NCBI GenBank assembly: GCA_025738555.1
Contig: JAOVFP010000013.1
Span: forward strand, 62,001 to 126,000
DNA: 64,000 bases
Reading direction: 5' to 3'
DNA from: Cyathus striatus
Taxonomy: Eukaryota > Basidiomycota > Agaricomycetes > Agaricales > Nidulariaceae
The position numbers and the translations under genes are program-made. Positions 36,166 to 47,047 of this stretch are shown piece after piece. How positions within the stretch are numbered: the first letter of the stretch is position 1; each line of letters opens with the position of its first letter. The notes under the pieces were generated by a model. The model saw only the letters and a list, made by a program, of their open reading frames with translations, made no database searches and was not told where the DNA came from.

Positions 36166-39100
36166 ATGGATCAAGACACCGGATCAACATCCCAATGTCT
36201 TTCGTCTCGAAAAAGACCTCGCTTGGCCCACTATGAGCAGCAAGTCGTGCTCAGTGACATAACTCAGCCATCAAACTTTGAACCATGCAGCAGACCACCA
36301 GAACAATGGCAGGCCATACAACACTTTCAAATAGGCTCTTCTAGTAACAGGACAAGTTCAGCTCTTGGTAGGGAATGACAGGGAAGGAAGGGGAGGAAGG
36401 GAAACTTGGTGGAAGTTGGAAGGGGGGCCGGCAGAAAGGAAGGACCTGGTAATGCATGTCTGAATGACGAGAACTGGTTTGTTTTCTACATATCTATATA
36501 TTTCATACTATATAATTTGTCAGTGAACCAATTGAACTGTTACCACCCAATTCACCCAGACAGAGGGCTCCGAGGAAAACTACTGCCGACAAAGTGAAAG
36601 CTATACTCTTGATATTGAAGGCTGATTCTATTAGTCCATTTGACATTTTTCAACATGTTCTCGATGAAGCCAACGTGGACTGTAGCATGTACAGATCACA
36701 TCTATTTCACGACAGTGAGAGGCTGTTCAGTATTCTGAATGCTATCGCTCAGTACAAGAATGGACGCCAAAAACTTCAAGAGTGGCTTCATTGCGGTACT
36801 GGTCTTGAGACAGTTACGGATATCGTTTCAGAAGAAATGGACAGCCTTCACGGTCTCACTCGCATGAAGGGTTTAGCTGATATTAACCCAGAGTACATTG
36901 ATAGCAGAGATACCACGGACTTCGCAGTGGAAGCACCATTTACACATCATATTCTCTGGTCAGCTGCAGAGAGCAAACGGCAGCGTGAAGTTAATACCGT
37001 TAAGTCTCCTGAACATGTGAGTTTATTTCGTAGCATCTGTATGTTGTTTCTTCACCTTATACTTGAACAGCTTTGTAACATCGTGATCAGGCAGCTGTTG
37101 TATCAACGCTCTAACAAATGTTTATCATTCGCGGGGGAATTTGGTATATTTTTATGGGCTACTGGTGCATCTCGTCGTACGATTGAGGCAGCCCATCGTT
37201 GTGGACTCTCGCCCTGTTATCAGTCGGTAATTGACAGTGTCAAGATGCTAGGAAATCTGAACATGAAGATCGCCAAGTCTATAGCAGATGGGCCACACAT
37301 TTTTTGCTATGATAACATAAATATAAGCACATCAATATTTGTTGAACAGCGTGGAAGTCATACCCCGAACAAAGTAACTTCAGGAACATTAGGAATCGTT
37401 TATAAACTTCAGCATGCGAGTGAAGAAGATATGTTCCTTGCTCCGATTCTGGCTCGCATGCGTGATGCCAGCCTACATGGCCTCAAGTTTGAAGTGGATC
37501 TTACACCTACTGAAATTCAATACGAATCGTACTTTTTCCAGCTTCAAATCCATGTTGTAAAAATCGTTTGCAAGCACTGCAAGCCATTTAATCGCTACAA
37601 TACAGATGCTTCTTTGCAGTTCAAGGCACGTTATCAGCTGTCAAAGGACCAAGTAACAAAATTCTGTCCACTTCGTGTCTCAACAACTGAGGAGGCCTCG
37701 ACTCAAGGAAATCTCGCATATCATGATGAGATATACCTCTCTTTACTGCAGAAGACTCCTGATGAACTTTCAAAATTTGCCATACCCACTGTTAACGACC
37801 AACTTACCAATGCTCGCATTCGGTCTGGGCAGATACTTCGTGCTGCAGACCTCAATCCATACCACCAGCGGCTAGTATTTCAACTTGGCATTGGGCTATT
37901 TCACTTATGCTTAAACCTCTCGTGGGCTTTGTTATCTGTTCACCGTGGCTCTACAGCACAAAAAGGATCACTTCAATATTTTTTTGCTCTATTGGGGAAG
38001 ACACGGCTATCTGGTGACAAACCGGATTATCATACACTCCTTGCTAGTTTTATTCAAATTTTGGAAGGACTCGTTTTAAATGGATTTCAAACACTCTGCT
38101 CTCGTGATGGTGATACTTTGACCTCGTTTGTGAGCAAGAACTCATCACCAAATGATCTCCTCCGAAAAGCAGCTGATTTCATCAATGAGTTCGCCACCCC
38201 TCTTCCTCATCATTTACTTGACGGTGATACTGATGAAGATGACATGTACAATGATTCTGGGGATCTACATAATGGGGTCAGGCAGATGAACACAGATATT
38301 ATGAGACCGATCAAGAAGTCAGCTACAATTCCTCCACCAAATGCACCATGCTATCCGATTCCTACTCATGATAGAGTAAATCAGAATGTTCGGCTTCTAA
38401 CAAGAGACCTTCTCTGCTTATTGGAAGTCACTACAGCTATACGAGATGGTGATATCAGTAGGATAGAGGATATTTTACCACAACTAGCAATGACATTTCG
38501 AGCTGCTGGTGGAAACAACTACTGTACAGAGATTCTACACCTCTTGATTAATCTAAAGTATGTCTGGACTCCGAATTTTGCGTGAGTGTTCACTCCTATT
38601 CTATTTGAGCCATAGATATGCTTACATGAATTTTATATAGTAATATCATGTGCCACTCACTTCTTATCAATCTGTTGGGATACTCTGGTCACTGGATGGC
38701 TATGGACCTCAACATGGAACATACCGTTGGTGATGTAAAGGTAATATTTTTAACTAAACATGTCACTTCTACTATCTTATATGGCTACGATGAAGGATTT
38801 AATTGGTGCGAAAGGCCTTGAGACAACATGGGACATGTTGGGAAATGTATCAGCAGCAATAAGTGAACTCAACAAAATTAAAAAGAAAATTGCAGAAGTT
38901 TCAGAGCTATCCCATCAAAATCGATATCATTCTCAAGTTGATACCAGCAATTTGGTATGGAGGGTTGCAACCAAGTCAAAAGATGAGGGATTCCAGGTAT
39001 TCAAAGACAATTGGCCTGACAATGCAAGTGTAATATCTGTTCCTGATCTCATCAAGGAAGGGGCTCGAAAACTAAAATCATCAACACTTAACACCTTTAA

Positions 39101-39215
39101 TAGCAAATTCAAGAAGTTTGTGGCTGGACAAACCACAGATTTTGTCATTGATACAGATACACTAGGTAACGCAGCAGATAACATTGATATTTCTAATGTT
39201 TCATCAGAATACTAG
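36166..39215 (+). CDS. DUF6589 protein, probable transposase of the TIR element
   Basis: Five exons (36166-36366, 36564-37016, 37071-38581, 38641-38740, 38796-39215) give 2,685 nt, exactly 894 codons plus stop. All introns are GT-AG; the second (54 bp) is in frame and easily missed. The N-terminus holds a basic patch (SRKRPRL) that could be a nuclear signal. The core resembles DUF6589 proteins: KVKAILLILKADSISPFDIF, FCYDNIN, VNDQLTNARIRSGQ, FHLCLNLSWALL, KGSLQYFFALLGKTRLSGDK, PDYHTLL and finally KDLIGAKGLETTWDMLGNVSA-type helices. DUF6589 is common in Agaricomycetes. My inference is that it is an RNase-H-fold transposase, with the Asp of YDN and of NDQLT as candidate metal ligands; this is unproven. 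It converges on the helicase gene within the same element. Confidence 0.85.
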
Positions 39216-39291
39216 GATTGCAAAGTATTGTACAATTGCTGGTTAATTTATTGTTAATAAAGCTAGTAATATGAGTGTAACTTGAATTTTA
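39216..39291. terminator. shared 3' region of the two convergent element genes
   Basis: The 76 bp AT-rich gap contains AATAAAG on the plus strand (about 39256) and AATAAAA read on the minus strand (about 39288), plausible poly(A) signals for the two genes. Transcripts probably overlap here. Confidence 0.5.
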
Positions 39292-41731
39292 TTATGCTGT
39301 AATGTTCATTTCCCTTTCTCTCCGAAGACGTTCTTCCACCTGTTTTTCAAGAGCTTGTGATGCTTGTTCAAATGCAGCTTGATTCGATTTTTGTGCTGTC
39401 TGTATAGGTATATCAGCAACATATTGTGAACACCTCCTGCGGTACTCCTCTAAAATCATATTCCCTTTAAAACCCAACTTCGCAATAGCTTCAAGCTGGC
39501 TTGAAATTTCATCTTCTCTCTTCTTTGATGCTTCTTCGAACTGTCGCTTATTAGATTCAAGTTCTTGCTTCTTTTCTTCAACCTTTGCTCGCTTCCGTTG
39601 CTCCTGCTTCTCCATGGTAACTCTCTCAGTTATCCTCGCCAATTCTTCATCAAACCTGAAAATACACTCATAAATATTCTTAGCCCATTTACTGACCCAT
39701 TCATCCGTCCTCTGTAGCAATATACCAATAGCCTCTGGATTTATATCAGCTGGAGGAGTATGTGAAAGTGTGCAAATGTCTTTGTCACTGAGTATCAGTG
39801 AAGGTGGACGAACACCGCGAAGAGGATCATGATGCCACGTATCCTGTCTCCAATGAGTAAGCCACAGTTGCAAAGAATCTCGTTGGAAAGCTGGGCGGTA
39901 AGTGTATCCACGCTTCCACTTTAGGTCATTGCGGCGAGAAACCAGTTCCCGCCTATTTGGGTCATCATGCTTGCCATAATGTGTTTGATTAGTGTCAGAA
40001 CTTGTATATAGGAGTTGATTTGGGAAAAAATGATTATATGTGAATTTGTGATTGTCAGAGTGATGAACATGACTGTTGCAACAAAAGCGACCTGTAAATG
40101 ACAGTGCTGAAGTTCCATCAATAGAAGGAATGGTATGTAATTAATCAAACAACCATTTGGAGATTGATCTCCAATTGCATTGGCAAAAAGTGATCTTATG
40201 CAATGCTCATGCGAGCTTTGTATAATCTTTAGAATTCCAACTCCAGTGTGGTCCTGCTTTGTTGATCTATCAGTCAATATGCCAATGTTTGGTCTATCTG
40301 GATCTGATTCGTCGACTTCACTAGCATTATTGACTACCTTTGTGGCAGATAAATCGATTTTCCTTGCCCATGACTCATGTAAGATGAGAAATATTGATTC
40401 TGTAGTCCCATCACGGCCACAACGTCCACCTCGTTGAAGGCATGTAGGAAGATCGCGTGGTGTACCATACTGAATAACTGTTGAAATGTCTCCTATATCT
40501 AAACCCTGAAGATATATTTAGTAAGGATGAGGATTTATTGTGTTGCCGCACCATTGAAGCTCCTTCTGTAGCATGTAAAATGTGACAGGTCCCATTGGGG
40601 CTAGCAAAGTCATCAAATACAGCTTTGAGGTAGTCAGCTGACATTGCGCTGTGGTAGTGGTGCACAATTCCTTTCTTCTGAAGGTCCAAAGGGAGAAGCC
40701 CATTCATGTAAGTGCTAGCTTCTTGCGCTAATTGCATGTCATCGTGAAAAACAATGGTTTTACGAGGAATAAAACCAGTTGGGTATGGACTCGGGAGGAG
40801 AAAGTCTAAATTATGGAAGTCTGAAAGTGAATGAACAATTTCGTGAATGCCATATGATATATTAGGACGATTGCATGATAGCTTTATCGAGCACAGCTTT
40901 GAGGTCTTTAATGCAAGGCTATTGATGATTACTTTCTTTATATGAGGTGGCTGCGTGCCCGAGAGTGCTTGAAACGGTGTTTTGCTCTGTAGCCAAATGC
41001 GAAATTCCCCAAGATGGCCCCAAGCTGGGCGAAATGCATGTAATCCATAGTGGGGAAGACCAGCCATAAAAATATAGTGTGCTTCGTCAATGTGAACATG
41101 CTTGATGTGTTTGGCAAAAGTGGATTTCTTCAGAAGCCGTGAAAGTCGTGGCCAGTGTCCATTAAAGATAAAAAGTTGTTCTGGCTGCACGAGCAGCACA
41201 GTATACACCCCATTATTGATATCCTAAGATGAGCACAATAGTCCTTGAAAAGTGTATCAAACAACAAAATCTTAAACATACTTTCCATAGCGCATCATCT
41301 TTGGGTGTATCCTCATTGATAGATATCGCCTTAATCTGAAACTTCTCAAATTCTAACAGTTGCAAGGCTTGTAGTCGTTTCAGAGGGGAAATGACGAGAG
41401 ATATCTCATCTGGAAAGAGCAAAGGTGGCAAGATTAAGCAGAGAGTCTTTCCATACCCAGTACCAACATCCACAAGCGAATCATTCCCTGCCAACAGAGT
41501 GAGTGTTGCCTTCAACTGAAACTCCTTCGGAACAATCCTCCCATCAGAGACAATGTAGATCGCAAGGCAAGCCTTGAGGCCAAGAAGAATGTTGTTGTTG
41601 TTATATCCAGTCCAAAAGCTTTCAGAAACTCTTCGCTCGCTGGGAATAACTTGCTCAACCAAGCACTGTGCATCTTCTAGTCTTCCAAGTTCTCGAATAT
41701 TAGATAGAGAGGGATTAACGTTAAGAGGCAT
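39292..41731 (-). CDS. RecQ-like superfamily 2 DNA helicase of the TIR element
   Basis: Four exons (41282-41731, 40552-41223, 40154-40505, 39292-40106) sum to 2,289 nt, giving 762 aa. SF2 motifs in order: Walker A VGTGYGKT (residues 89-96), SPLKRL (Ia), DEAH (196-199), SGTQ (III, 238-241), ATEGASMGLDIGD (V) and QRGGRCGRDG (VI, 398-407). The last is characteristic of RecQ-type helicases, so ATP-driven 3'-5' unwinding is expected. A cysteine/histidine cluster (FCCNSHVHHSDNH) follows where RecQ proteins carry zinc-binding residues. The C-terminal 150 residues are charged and coiled-coil-like (KQEQRKRAKVEEKKQELESN). The third intron (47 bp, 40107-40153) is inferred; without it the frame would shift. 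The ATG lies 40 bp inside the right inverted repeat. A role in element replication or strand opening is inferred from its place in the transposon. Confidence 0.88.
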
Positions 41732-41770
41732 TATGATTGATGTTAATGGTAGTGAGTATATAGTACATAA

Positions 41771-41989
41771 GAGGAGAGAAACAGGAGGGACGGAGGAAGG
41801 AGTGATGGAGCGAGTGTAAAGCAGAAGGGGACGCGACGAGGGGTTGTTCCGAAAATCCAAAAAAGGAAGTGTCTGTGAACGTAAGGTTTAGTATGCCAAA
41901 ATTCGACGAGTTGGACCGGTCGGTATATCGATACGATTCAATCATTCATATAACGTGACTTGTCACGAGACCGACCGGCTACCGGTCTA
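41771..41989 (-). repeat. right terminal inverted repeat
   Basis: Reverse-complement partner of the arm at 35920. It ends GGTCTA at 41989, directly against the duplicated GGAAGCCGA. It supplies the upstream region of the helicase gene. Confidence 0.9.
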
Positions 41990-42055
41990 GGAAGCCGAAC
42001 CGCCTTTTGCCGAGATCACGCTTAAAGTCACATGACTGGCGTGGGGTATCTCGTC

Positions 42056-45000
42056 TAGTGTTGCCGCGAGGTGAGGTGAGGTCGTACCAAGGTCTCGGCT
42101 AATTCACCTCAAGGTACCTTGAGGTGTACTCAAGTTACCTCGGTGACAATGCACTGTAGTTATCTATTTGGCATAGATTCAAATATTATTATAGATATTC
42201 TTGTAATTTCTGATAATTGAGTGTGTGTATACGAATACTAAGCACTATTAGACATATCTATTAGTGACTCTAGAGTATCATGCTGTCCTGTCATTATCAT
42301 GTCCTCTAGAACTGATGAGTCAAGATCAATTACACTAGAACACTCATCCTCAGTAGCTATTAAACCTTTGGTGAAGTTGAGGCGCTGAGATCTAGTCAAA
42401 TACTTGAGAATTTGAAGCCTCTCCATTGTATCTGAGTCGAGACGTGATCGACGCAGTGTATCAGTCTCTTTACTTGATGAGAAGACGCGCTCGCATGGTA
42501 CAGCAGAAGCCTGAGCTGGAAGAATATCAAGCGCGATGCGATAAAGAATGGGAAAATCGAGTTTATGGCTCTAAAATAAACATATATTGTGAGTAATTGA
42601 AGAGGAGATTGTGAGTATACACCGAAAGTACCTCCCAGAACATAACGAGATCAAATTTCTCCAATTTTTGCGGATTTGTAATGATTCCAAGTGATATCCA
42701 TCGCTTTAGCTCTTCGTCAACGGCGGCAATGTCTTGATTTCTTAGCTCTACATTGGAAATATGACGAGAGAGAATAGATGGCTCGGAGTCCAGGGGAGAA
42801 AGCGATAAGCTTCCAGATGAAAGACTTCTGGAAAGAGCTTTCATTCGTGCATGTCCTTGCATTTGTGCCTGTGCTGATGGACTTGGTATGTTTACTTTAC
42901 GTCGCCCTACAGAAACCGGAATTTCTACCACGGCTGTGCGCATTGAACATCGATATTTTAACATCTGAGAACCACATAGTAGTGCTTTGACCTCCCAAAA
43001 AATAATACAAACTTACGGTATCACGAACAGTTTGTTTAAAATCTAGTTTGTCTTCGTCTTTCCAGTTGTCATTGGCCCACTGTAGCTTTATGGTAGGATT
43101 AATAACTGAAGTGCGAAAGTTTAGCATATAATTTAATGATAAAATAGCTTAATACCCATTGCCAATGCATAGGCCTTCGTTTTGCGTGCCTTTCCCATGT
43201 ATTCTTCAAGTTTCTTTATTGAAGCTTCCACACCGTGGGCAATACCTGGAACTTAATCCTTTATACTATTAAGCATTCCATAAAGTTCCTCAAAGATTGG
43301 GAGGACAAGTGAGAGGGTCGGAGTTTTATCCCCAGAGACTATTTGTTGAGTAACCATGAAGACGTTGAGAAAGTGTCTGATATCATTTAAAACTATAATC
43401 TCAACGTCAGAAAGTAGCAATTTAGCAATAGCAGAGTGCTCAGGTTTTGAGAGCATTAGTTTAACAGCCTAAAAGCAATTAGGAATATTAATATATGGTA
43501 TAACAGTAATCTAATACTTTGTACTCACAGGATATAACCAAAAGAGTCGATCAATCATAAGGAAAGTGGATGACCATCGTGTGTCAACATCACGAAGCAG
43601 TTCAACTTCTCCTATCCTATCTGTAGAATCTTCACTAAGATGACTGTTAAACTCTCTAATTGCAGATCTAAGCCCTGCACAGCGTAAATCAGAAGCACGA
43701 CATGCATTTACAAGCTTTCGTGCAGTTGCAACAACATCCGATTCCAATGCAACACGGTATTCCAGGTTGGTTGACATGTTTAGTTGCTCGGTTTCTTCCA
43801 TAATATCTTCATGACGAACTTCAGGATCATTCTCAGGAATTGTCATCATGTACTTAAGGCCAGTTTTCACGCATATGTTGTTAATGTGAAGGAAACAGCT
43901 ATTATAATTTCAATTATTCAACATAATTCAATCCAGAACACAACAAGAAGTGCACCGAATACGATTTTCTATGGAGTTAAACTCAATAAAATCATTTTCT
44001 TCGTTCAGACGCCGAGCTAACCCTTCCATCATTGTGTTATTGTTTGAAGCATTGTCGAGCGTAATCATACCAATCTGTAACAGATAGAATAATTAAATTA
44101 TAACCAATATTAACTACTAACTGTGGTGTCTGACCTTGCGTAGTATTTTTAGCTCTCTAAAAATACTCAGAGCTTCCTCGGCCATGCGTTCACCTGTGTG
44201 ACTTCCATGCAGAACCCGAAATGCTACAAGGCGACTACGAAGAACCAGCCGATTGTCTGATGAAGTAGCCATGTAGTGTACTGTCACACCCATATGCGGA
44301 CACAGGTTTTGTCTTGACCAGATGTCACTTGTGGCTGACACATTTCCTAGTGCATTCTATATTATAATAAATAGCTGTAGCAGTAAAATACAAAATATAG
44401 CACTTACTTGAATATCCTCAGCCATCTTCAAATACTGTTGCTCACATTTCTCTTTAATTAAAGTAGCTATCTTCGTTCGGTGAGGTACATCTCTATATGT
44501 TATATTAGGGTTTAAAAATAGCAGCAAATCTCGAAGCTCAGGACATTCGACAACATTCATAGACTGTAAATAAGTAGTTAATAACTTTTGTTATCAACCC
44601 ATGCAAATACTTCCCTGATCGTCGACAACGATCCACTTAACTAGGCGTGTATAAAAACCATCCAATGTAAACGGCTCACATTCATTGGACCGCACACCAG
44701 TATGGTTTGTACACTTCCAAACAAAGCGGTCATTTCCTCTGTAAATAGGTTTTAGAACTTTTAATTAGACAGTGTATTTGAAACCCAAACTCACTTGCAT
44801 AACCGACATGCTATAAAAGCAGCATCTCTTGGACGAGTTATGGAGAGTTTGACATCTTTTCGAATATCGATAGTGTCGGACTTATCTTTCGATGAAACAG
44901 GTATCATAAAGTACCATACATCACTTGCTGTTCTCGTCTTGGCTGTGGCTTGTGCATTGGAGGTTAAAGATACATGCACGCCGGTACCTGTGCTAGAATT

Positions 45001-45980
45001 TCCACCAGTATCAGATACATTTGAAATATTTGCAGTTTGTAGCGGAGAAGCTAGAGAATTATTTGAATTAACTTGAGGATTATGTGTGAAGCCAGGTGTA
45101 CTGAACAACGGCAGGGGATCTAATATATACAAGAAAAAGATTGTTAGCAACCACCATTGAATTATAGTAAAAAACCGTACTTTGATACCCAATACTTTGA
45201 ATGTTCTCTTTATCAGCCTGACCCTCGTGCCGCAATCGTTTAGATGTTGATGTTGTATTCTCAGTTGTTGGACAAGGTCGTTTTTTCGGTGTCGAAAAAC
45301 TTGTCACTTGAACCAATGGATCGCTAAATAGGTGATGCATACCCTGTGGTGGATAATGCGATTGGAGGTGGGAATAATGTAGATATTGATATGGATTAGC
45401 AGGGATGTGATACAAATGAGGTTGAGTCGAAGCTGTTGCATTTGGGTGCGCAGAATTGGCTTGGGAGCCTGGTGGAGATGAGTATGTGGAACTTGGAGAG
45501 CTCGACATAATTGTTAGGCAATAACTACCCCAAGCAAGTTCACGAAGGAATAATCATTTATACAATTTACTTGCCTTGAAATTGTTTCACAGTCAACAAT
45601 AGTTTCATGTAAGGCTCATGTCGCTCATGCAATTTACTTTCAATGCAGTGTTTCTGTCACCACGAAATGCTGTCTATAGAAACAGTTGTTTACGCCAAGA
45701 TTTTAATATGATAAAGCAGTGCAATACATGAAAGGGCGAAAGTTTTAAGGAGCTTGTAAGGCAGTATGTACAGCACTGAGTACGGGTCGTGTCACTGAGG
45801 CGCAGTTGACGCGTTTGTTATTGAAACACGTGAGGGAAATAAATTGCTCATGTTTGGTTCGCTTACCTCAAGGTACACCTCAACTCGGTGTTACCAAGGT
45901 ACCTTGAGGTGCTCAAAAAGGAAATTGTGGCGCCTCAAGGTACCTTCACCTCGGTGACAACTCACCTTGTGGCAACACTA
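42056..45980. mobile_element. hAT transposon, 3,925 bp
   Basis: The 8 bp duplication ATCTCGTC flanks it (42048-42055 and 45981-45988), the length hallmark of hAT elements. The ends are short inverted repeats (TAGTGTTGCC, then .C.AGGTGAG). Near both ends lie copies of a palindromic motif, the best being ACCTCAAGGTACCTTGAGGT at 42106-42125, likely subterminal transposase-binding sites. Outer DNA on the two sides joins into a continuous inverted-repeat arm of the older 558 bp element, proving insertion into it. A multi-exon transposase gene fills the interior on the minus strand. Confidence 0.92.
42238..45508 (-). pseudogene. hAT-family transposase with one in-frame stop
   Basis: The ATG at 45508 begins a Ser/Pro-rich N-tail with a basic patch (TPKKRPCP...SKRLRHEG). 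A BED-finger-like region follows (ASDVWYFMIP...CRLCK|GNDRFVWKCTNHTG). Catalytic-core pieces are SATSDIWS (first Asp), MITLDNASNNNTM (second Asp region), NRIRC|FLHINNICVK and DVDTRWSSTFLMIDRL. The C-terminal hAT dimerisation domain is clear: ALDILPAQASAVPCERVFSS then SSKETDTLRRSRL, ending at TAG 42238. About ten short introns join these in frame. A single TAA at 43253-43255 interrupts SIKD*VPGIAHGVEASIKK; the frame is open on both sides, and the only GT-AG pair that could remove it is 21 bp, too short for a fungal intron. The copy is therefore probably a recently inactivated gene. Confidence 0.85.
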
Positions 45981-45988
45981 ATCTCGTC

Positions 45989-46474
45989 GAAGACGGTCCG
46001 GTCAAACTGGTCGGGTTTTAAACATAGCGTTTCTTATCCCGAAGATATTTGTGGTCTCCCCTTGGTCCCTCTGTCCTATATGCAGATCTAGTGTATTTAT
46101 TCACTGAATTATACTATAACATGTTTAATCACAAGAAACAACTGGAGAAAGGGCATAAAAACTAGTATAACGAGCCATGGTAAAGCCTGGTAAAGTACAG
46201 CAACAATGGTACAAAATCACTCAATTTCAGGGAATATATAATACAACGGGACCCATATAATGTTCCAATAGTTATATTTGATTAATTTATGGGATAATAG
46301 TATAGATTGTGCAGGGGGACGGAGGAAAGTTAGTATATTGAATGTTTGTAAGGAACGCTATGTTTAAACCCCGACCAGTTTGACCGGTCGTCCTATCAAC
46401 GAGATAGGCCACGCAAGTCATATGACGATAGCGTGATCTCGTTCCCAGGATAGGACGACCGGCCCTCTGGTCTA
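45989..46474. repeat. right portion of the 558 bp element
   Basis: The interior and right arm of the split non-autonomous element. The right inverted repeat spans about 46345-46474 and pairs with the left-arm pieces at 35905-35919, 41999-42055 and 45989-46045. No coding sequence. Confidence 0.8.
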
Positions 46475-46575
46475 GAGAGCTGATAATAGTCGGAGTCCGA
46501 AGGTCAATATATAGCGGCACACATTTTTGCTCTAACATTTCTAGCCACTCCCAGCAATACACCAGTACTATGAGG

Positions 46576-47047
46576 TAGTCTCCGTCCTGCTTATCGCCGA
46601 TCTCACGCTGGCATCACATGACTGGTGTGGAGGTATCTCATCGATAGACGGTCCGGTAAATTTCGTCAAGTTTGAAACTGGCGTCCGTTATCTTTCGACG
46701 TTTGCTGCCCCCTCTTTGTCCCTCCCTTCCGTACAAAGCTGAAGCATGCCCCGAAGCTTGTCCAACCCTTAAATAGTACAGCCAGGCAAAAAAAAATCCA
46801 AGAAGCATAATATCCGGCACAATTCAGCGTGACAGAACCAGCACACTTGTGCTTACACTAAAAACATGACAAGACTAGCAAATTTGGTGGGGAAGAAAGT
46901 TTGCTTGTGAAAGGTAGGTAAGGGACGCTAGTTTCAAACTTGACGAACTTTACCGGACCGTCTATCGACGAGATACCCTGAGATACCCCCACACCAGTCA
47001 TGTGACGCCAGCGTGAGGTCGGCGATAGGCGGGACGGATCCGGTCTA
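46576..47047. mobile_element. 472 bp non-autonomous relative with ~125 bp inverted repeats
   Basis: The arms share TCCGTCC.GC, TATCGCCGA.CTCACGCTGG, TCACATGACTGGTGTGG, GATAGACGGTCCGGTAAA and GTTTGAAACT in opposite orientation. The right end, read inward, starts TAGACCGGATCC, close to the TAGACCGG end of the 6 kb element; the left end starts TAGTCTCC. Blocks such as CATGACTGG.GTGG and GACGGTCCGGT are shared with the 558 bp element. No exact 9 bp duplication was found (ACTATGAGG against TTAGAGGAC), so an end may be eroded. Confidence 0.7.

Larger units (their letters stand above)
35920..41989. mobile_element. 6,070 bp TIR element encoding a DUF6589 protein and a RecQ-like helicase
   Basis: A perfect 9 bp duplication (GGAAGCCGA, 35911-35919 and 41990-41998) flanks an element whose ends are near-identical inverted repeats of about 220 bp (35920-36139 and 41771-41989), starting TAGACCGGTAGCCGGTCGG. 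Inside are two convergent multi-exon genes meeting tail to tail with 76 bp between stops. Both translation starts lie just inside the inverted repeats, so each gene must use its repeat as promoter and 5' UTR. Both frames are open, and the TIRs differ by only a few bases, so the insertion looks recent. The arrangement fits a two-gene autonomous DNA transposon. Confidence 0.92.
35905..46474. mobile_element. 558 bp non-autonomous TIR element, split by two later insertions
   Basis: The 9 bp duplication GAGAGCTGA lies at 35896-35904 and 46475-46483. The left end (35905) begins TAGTCCGGAAGCCGA and the right end, read inward, begins TAGACCAGAGGGCCGG. Removing the 6,070 bp and 3,925 bp insertions with one copy of each target duplication leaves 558 bp. 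Its arms then align as inverted repeats of about 120 bp: both contain CGAGATCACGCT, CATATGACT- or CACATGACT-GGCGTGG, TATCTCGT, CGGTCAAACTGGTCGGG and TTAAACATAGCGTT. It has no coding capacity. The 9 bp duplication and TAG..CTA ends match the large element inside it, implying mobilisation by the same machinery. Confidence 0.85.

Noticed and set aside
36594..38585. Taking the 663-codon open frame as the whole DUF6589 gene
   Set aside because: It has no ATG at its left edge (it would need GTG) and it ends at a splice donor; joining neighbouring exons gives a continuous 894-codon gene from ATG 36166.
39292..41731. Subtelomeric telomere-linked helicase gene
   Set aside because: The gene lies inside TIRs with an exact duplication, next to a DUF6589 gene, and no telomeric repeat array is present in the window.
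35920..41989. Helitron
   Set aside because: There are long inverted repeats and a 9 bp duplication, and the helicase has RecQ-type motifs rather than a Rep/Pif1 fusion.
43235..43275. 21 bp micro-intron removing the hAT stop codon
   Set aside because: It is in frame and has GT-AG, but is far below the 46-60 bp introns seen throughout the window and has no branch site.
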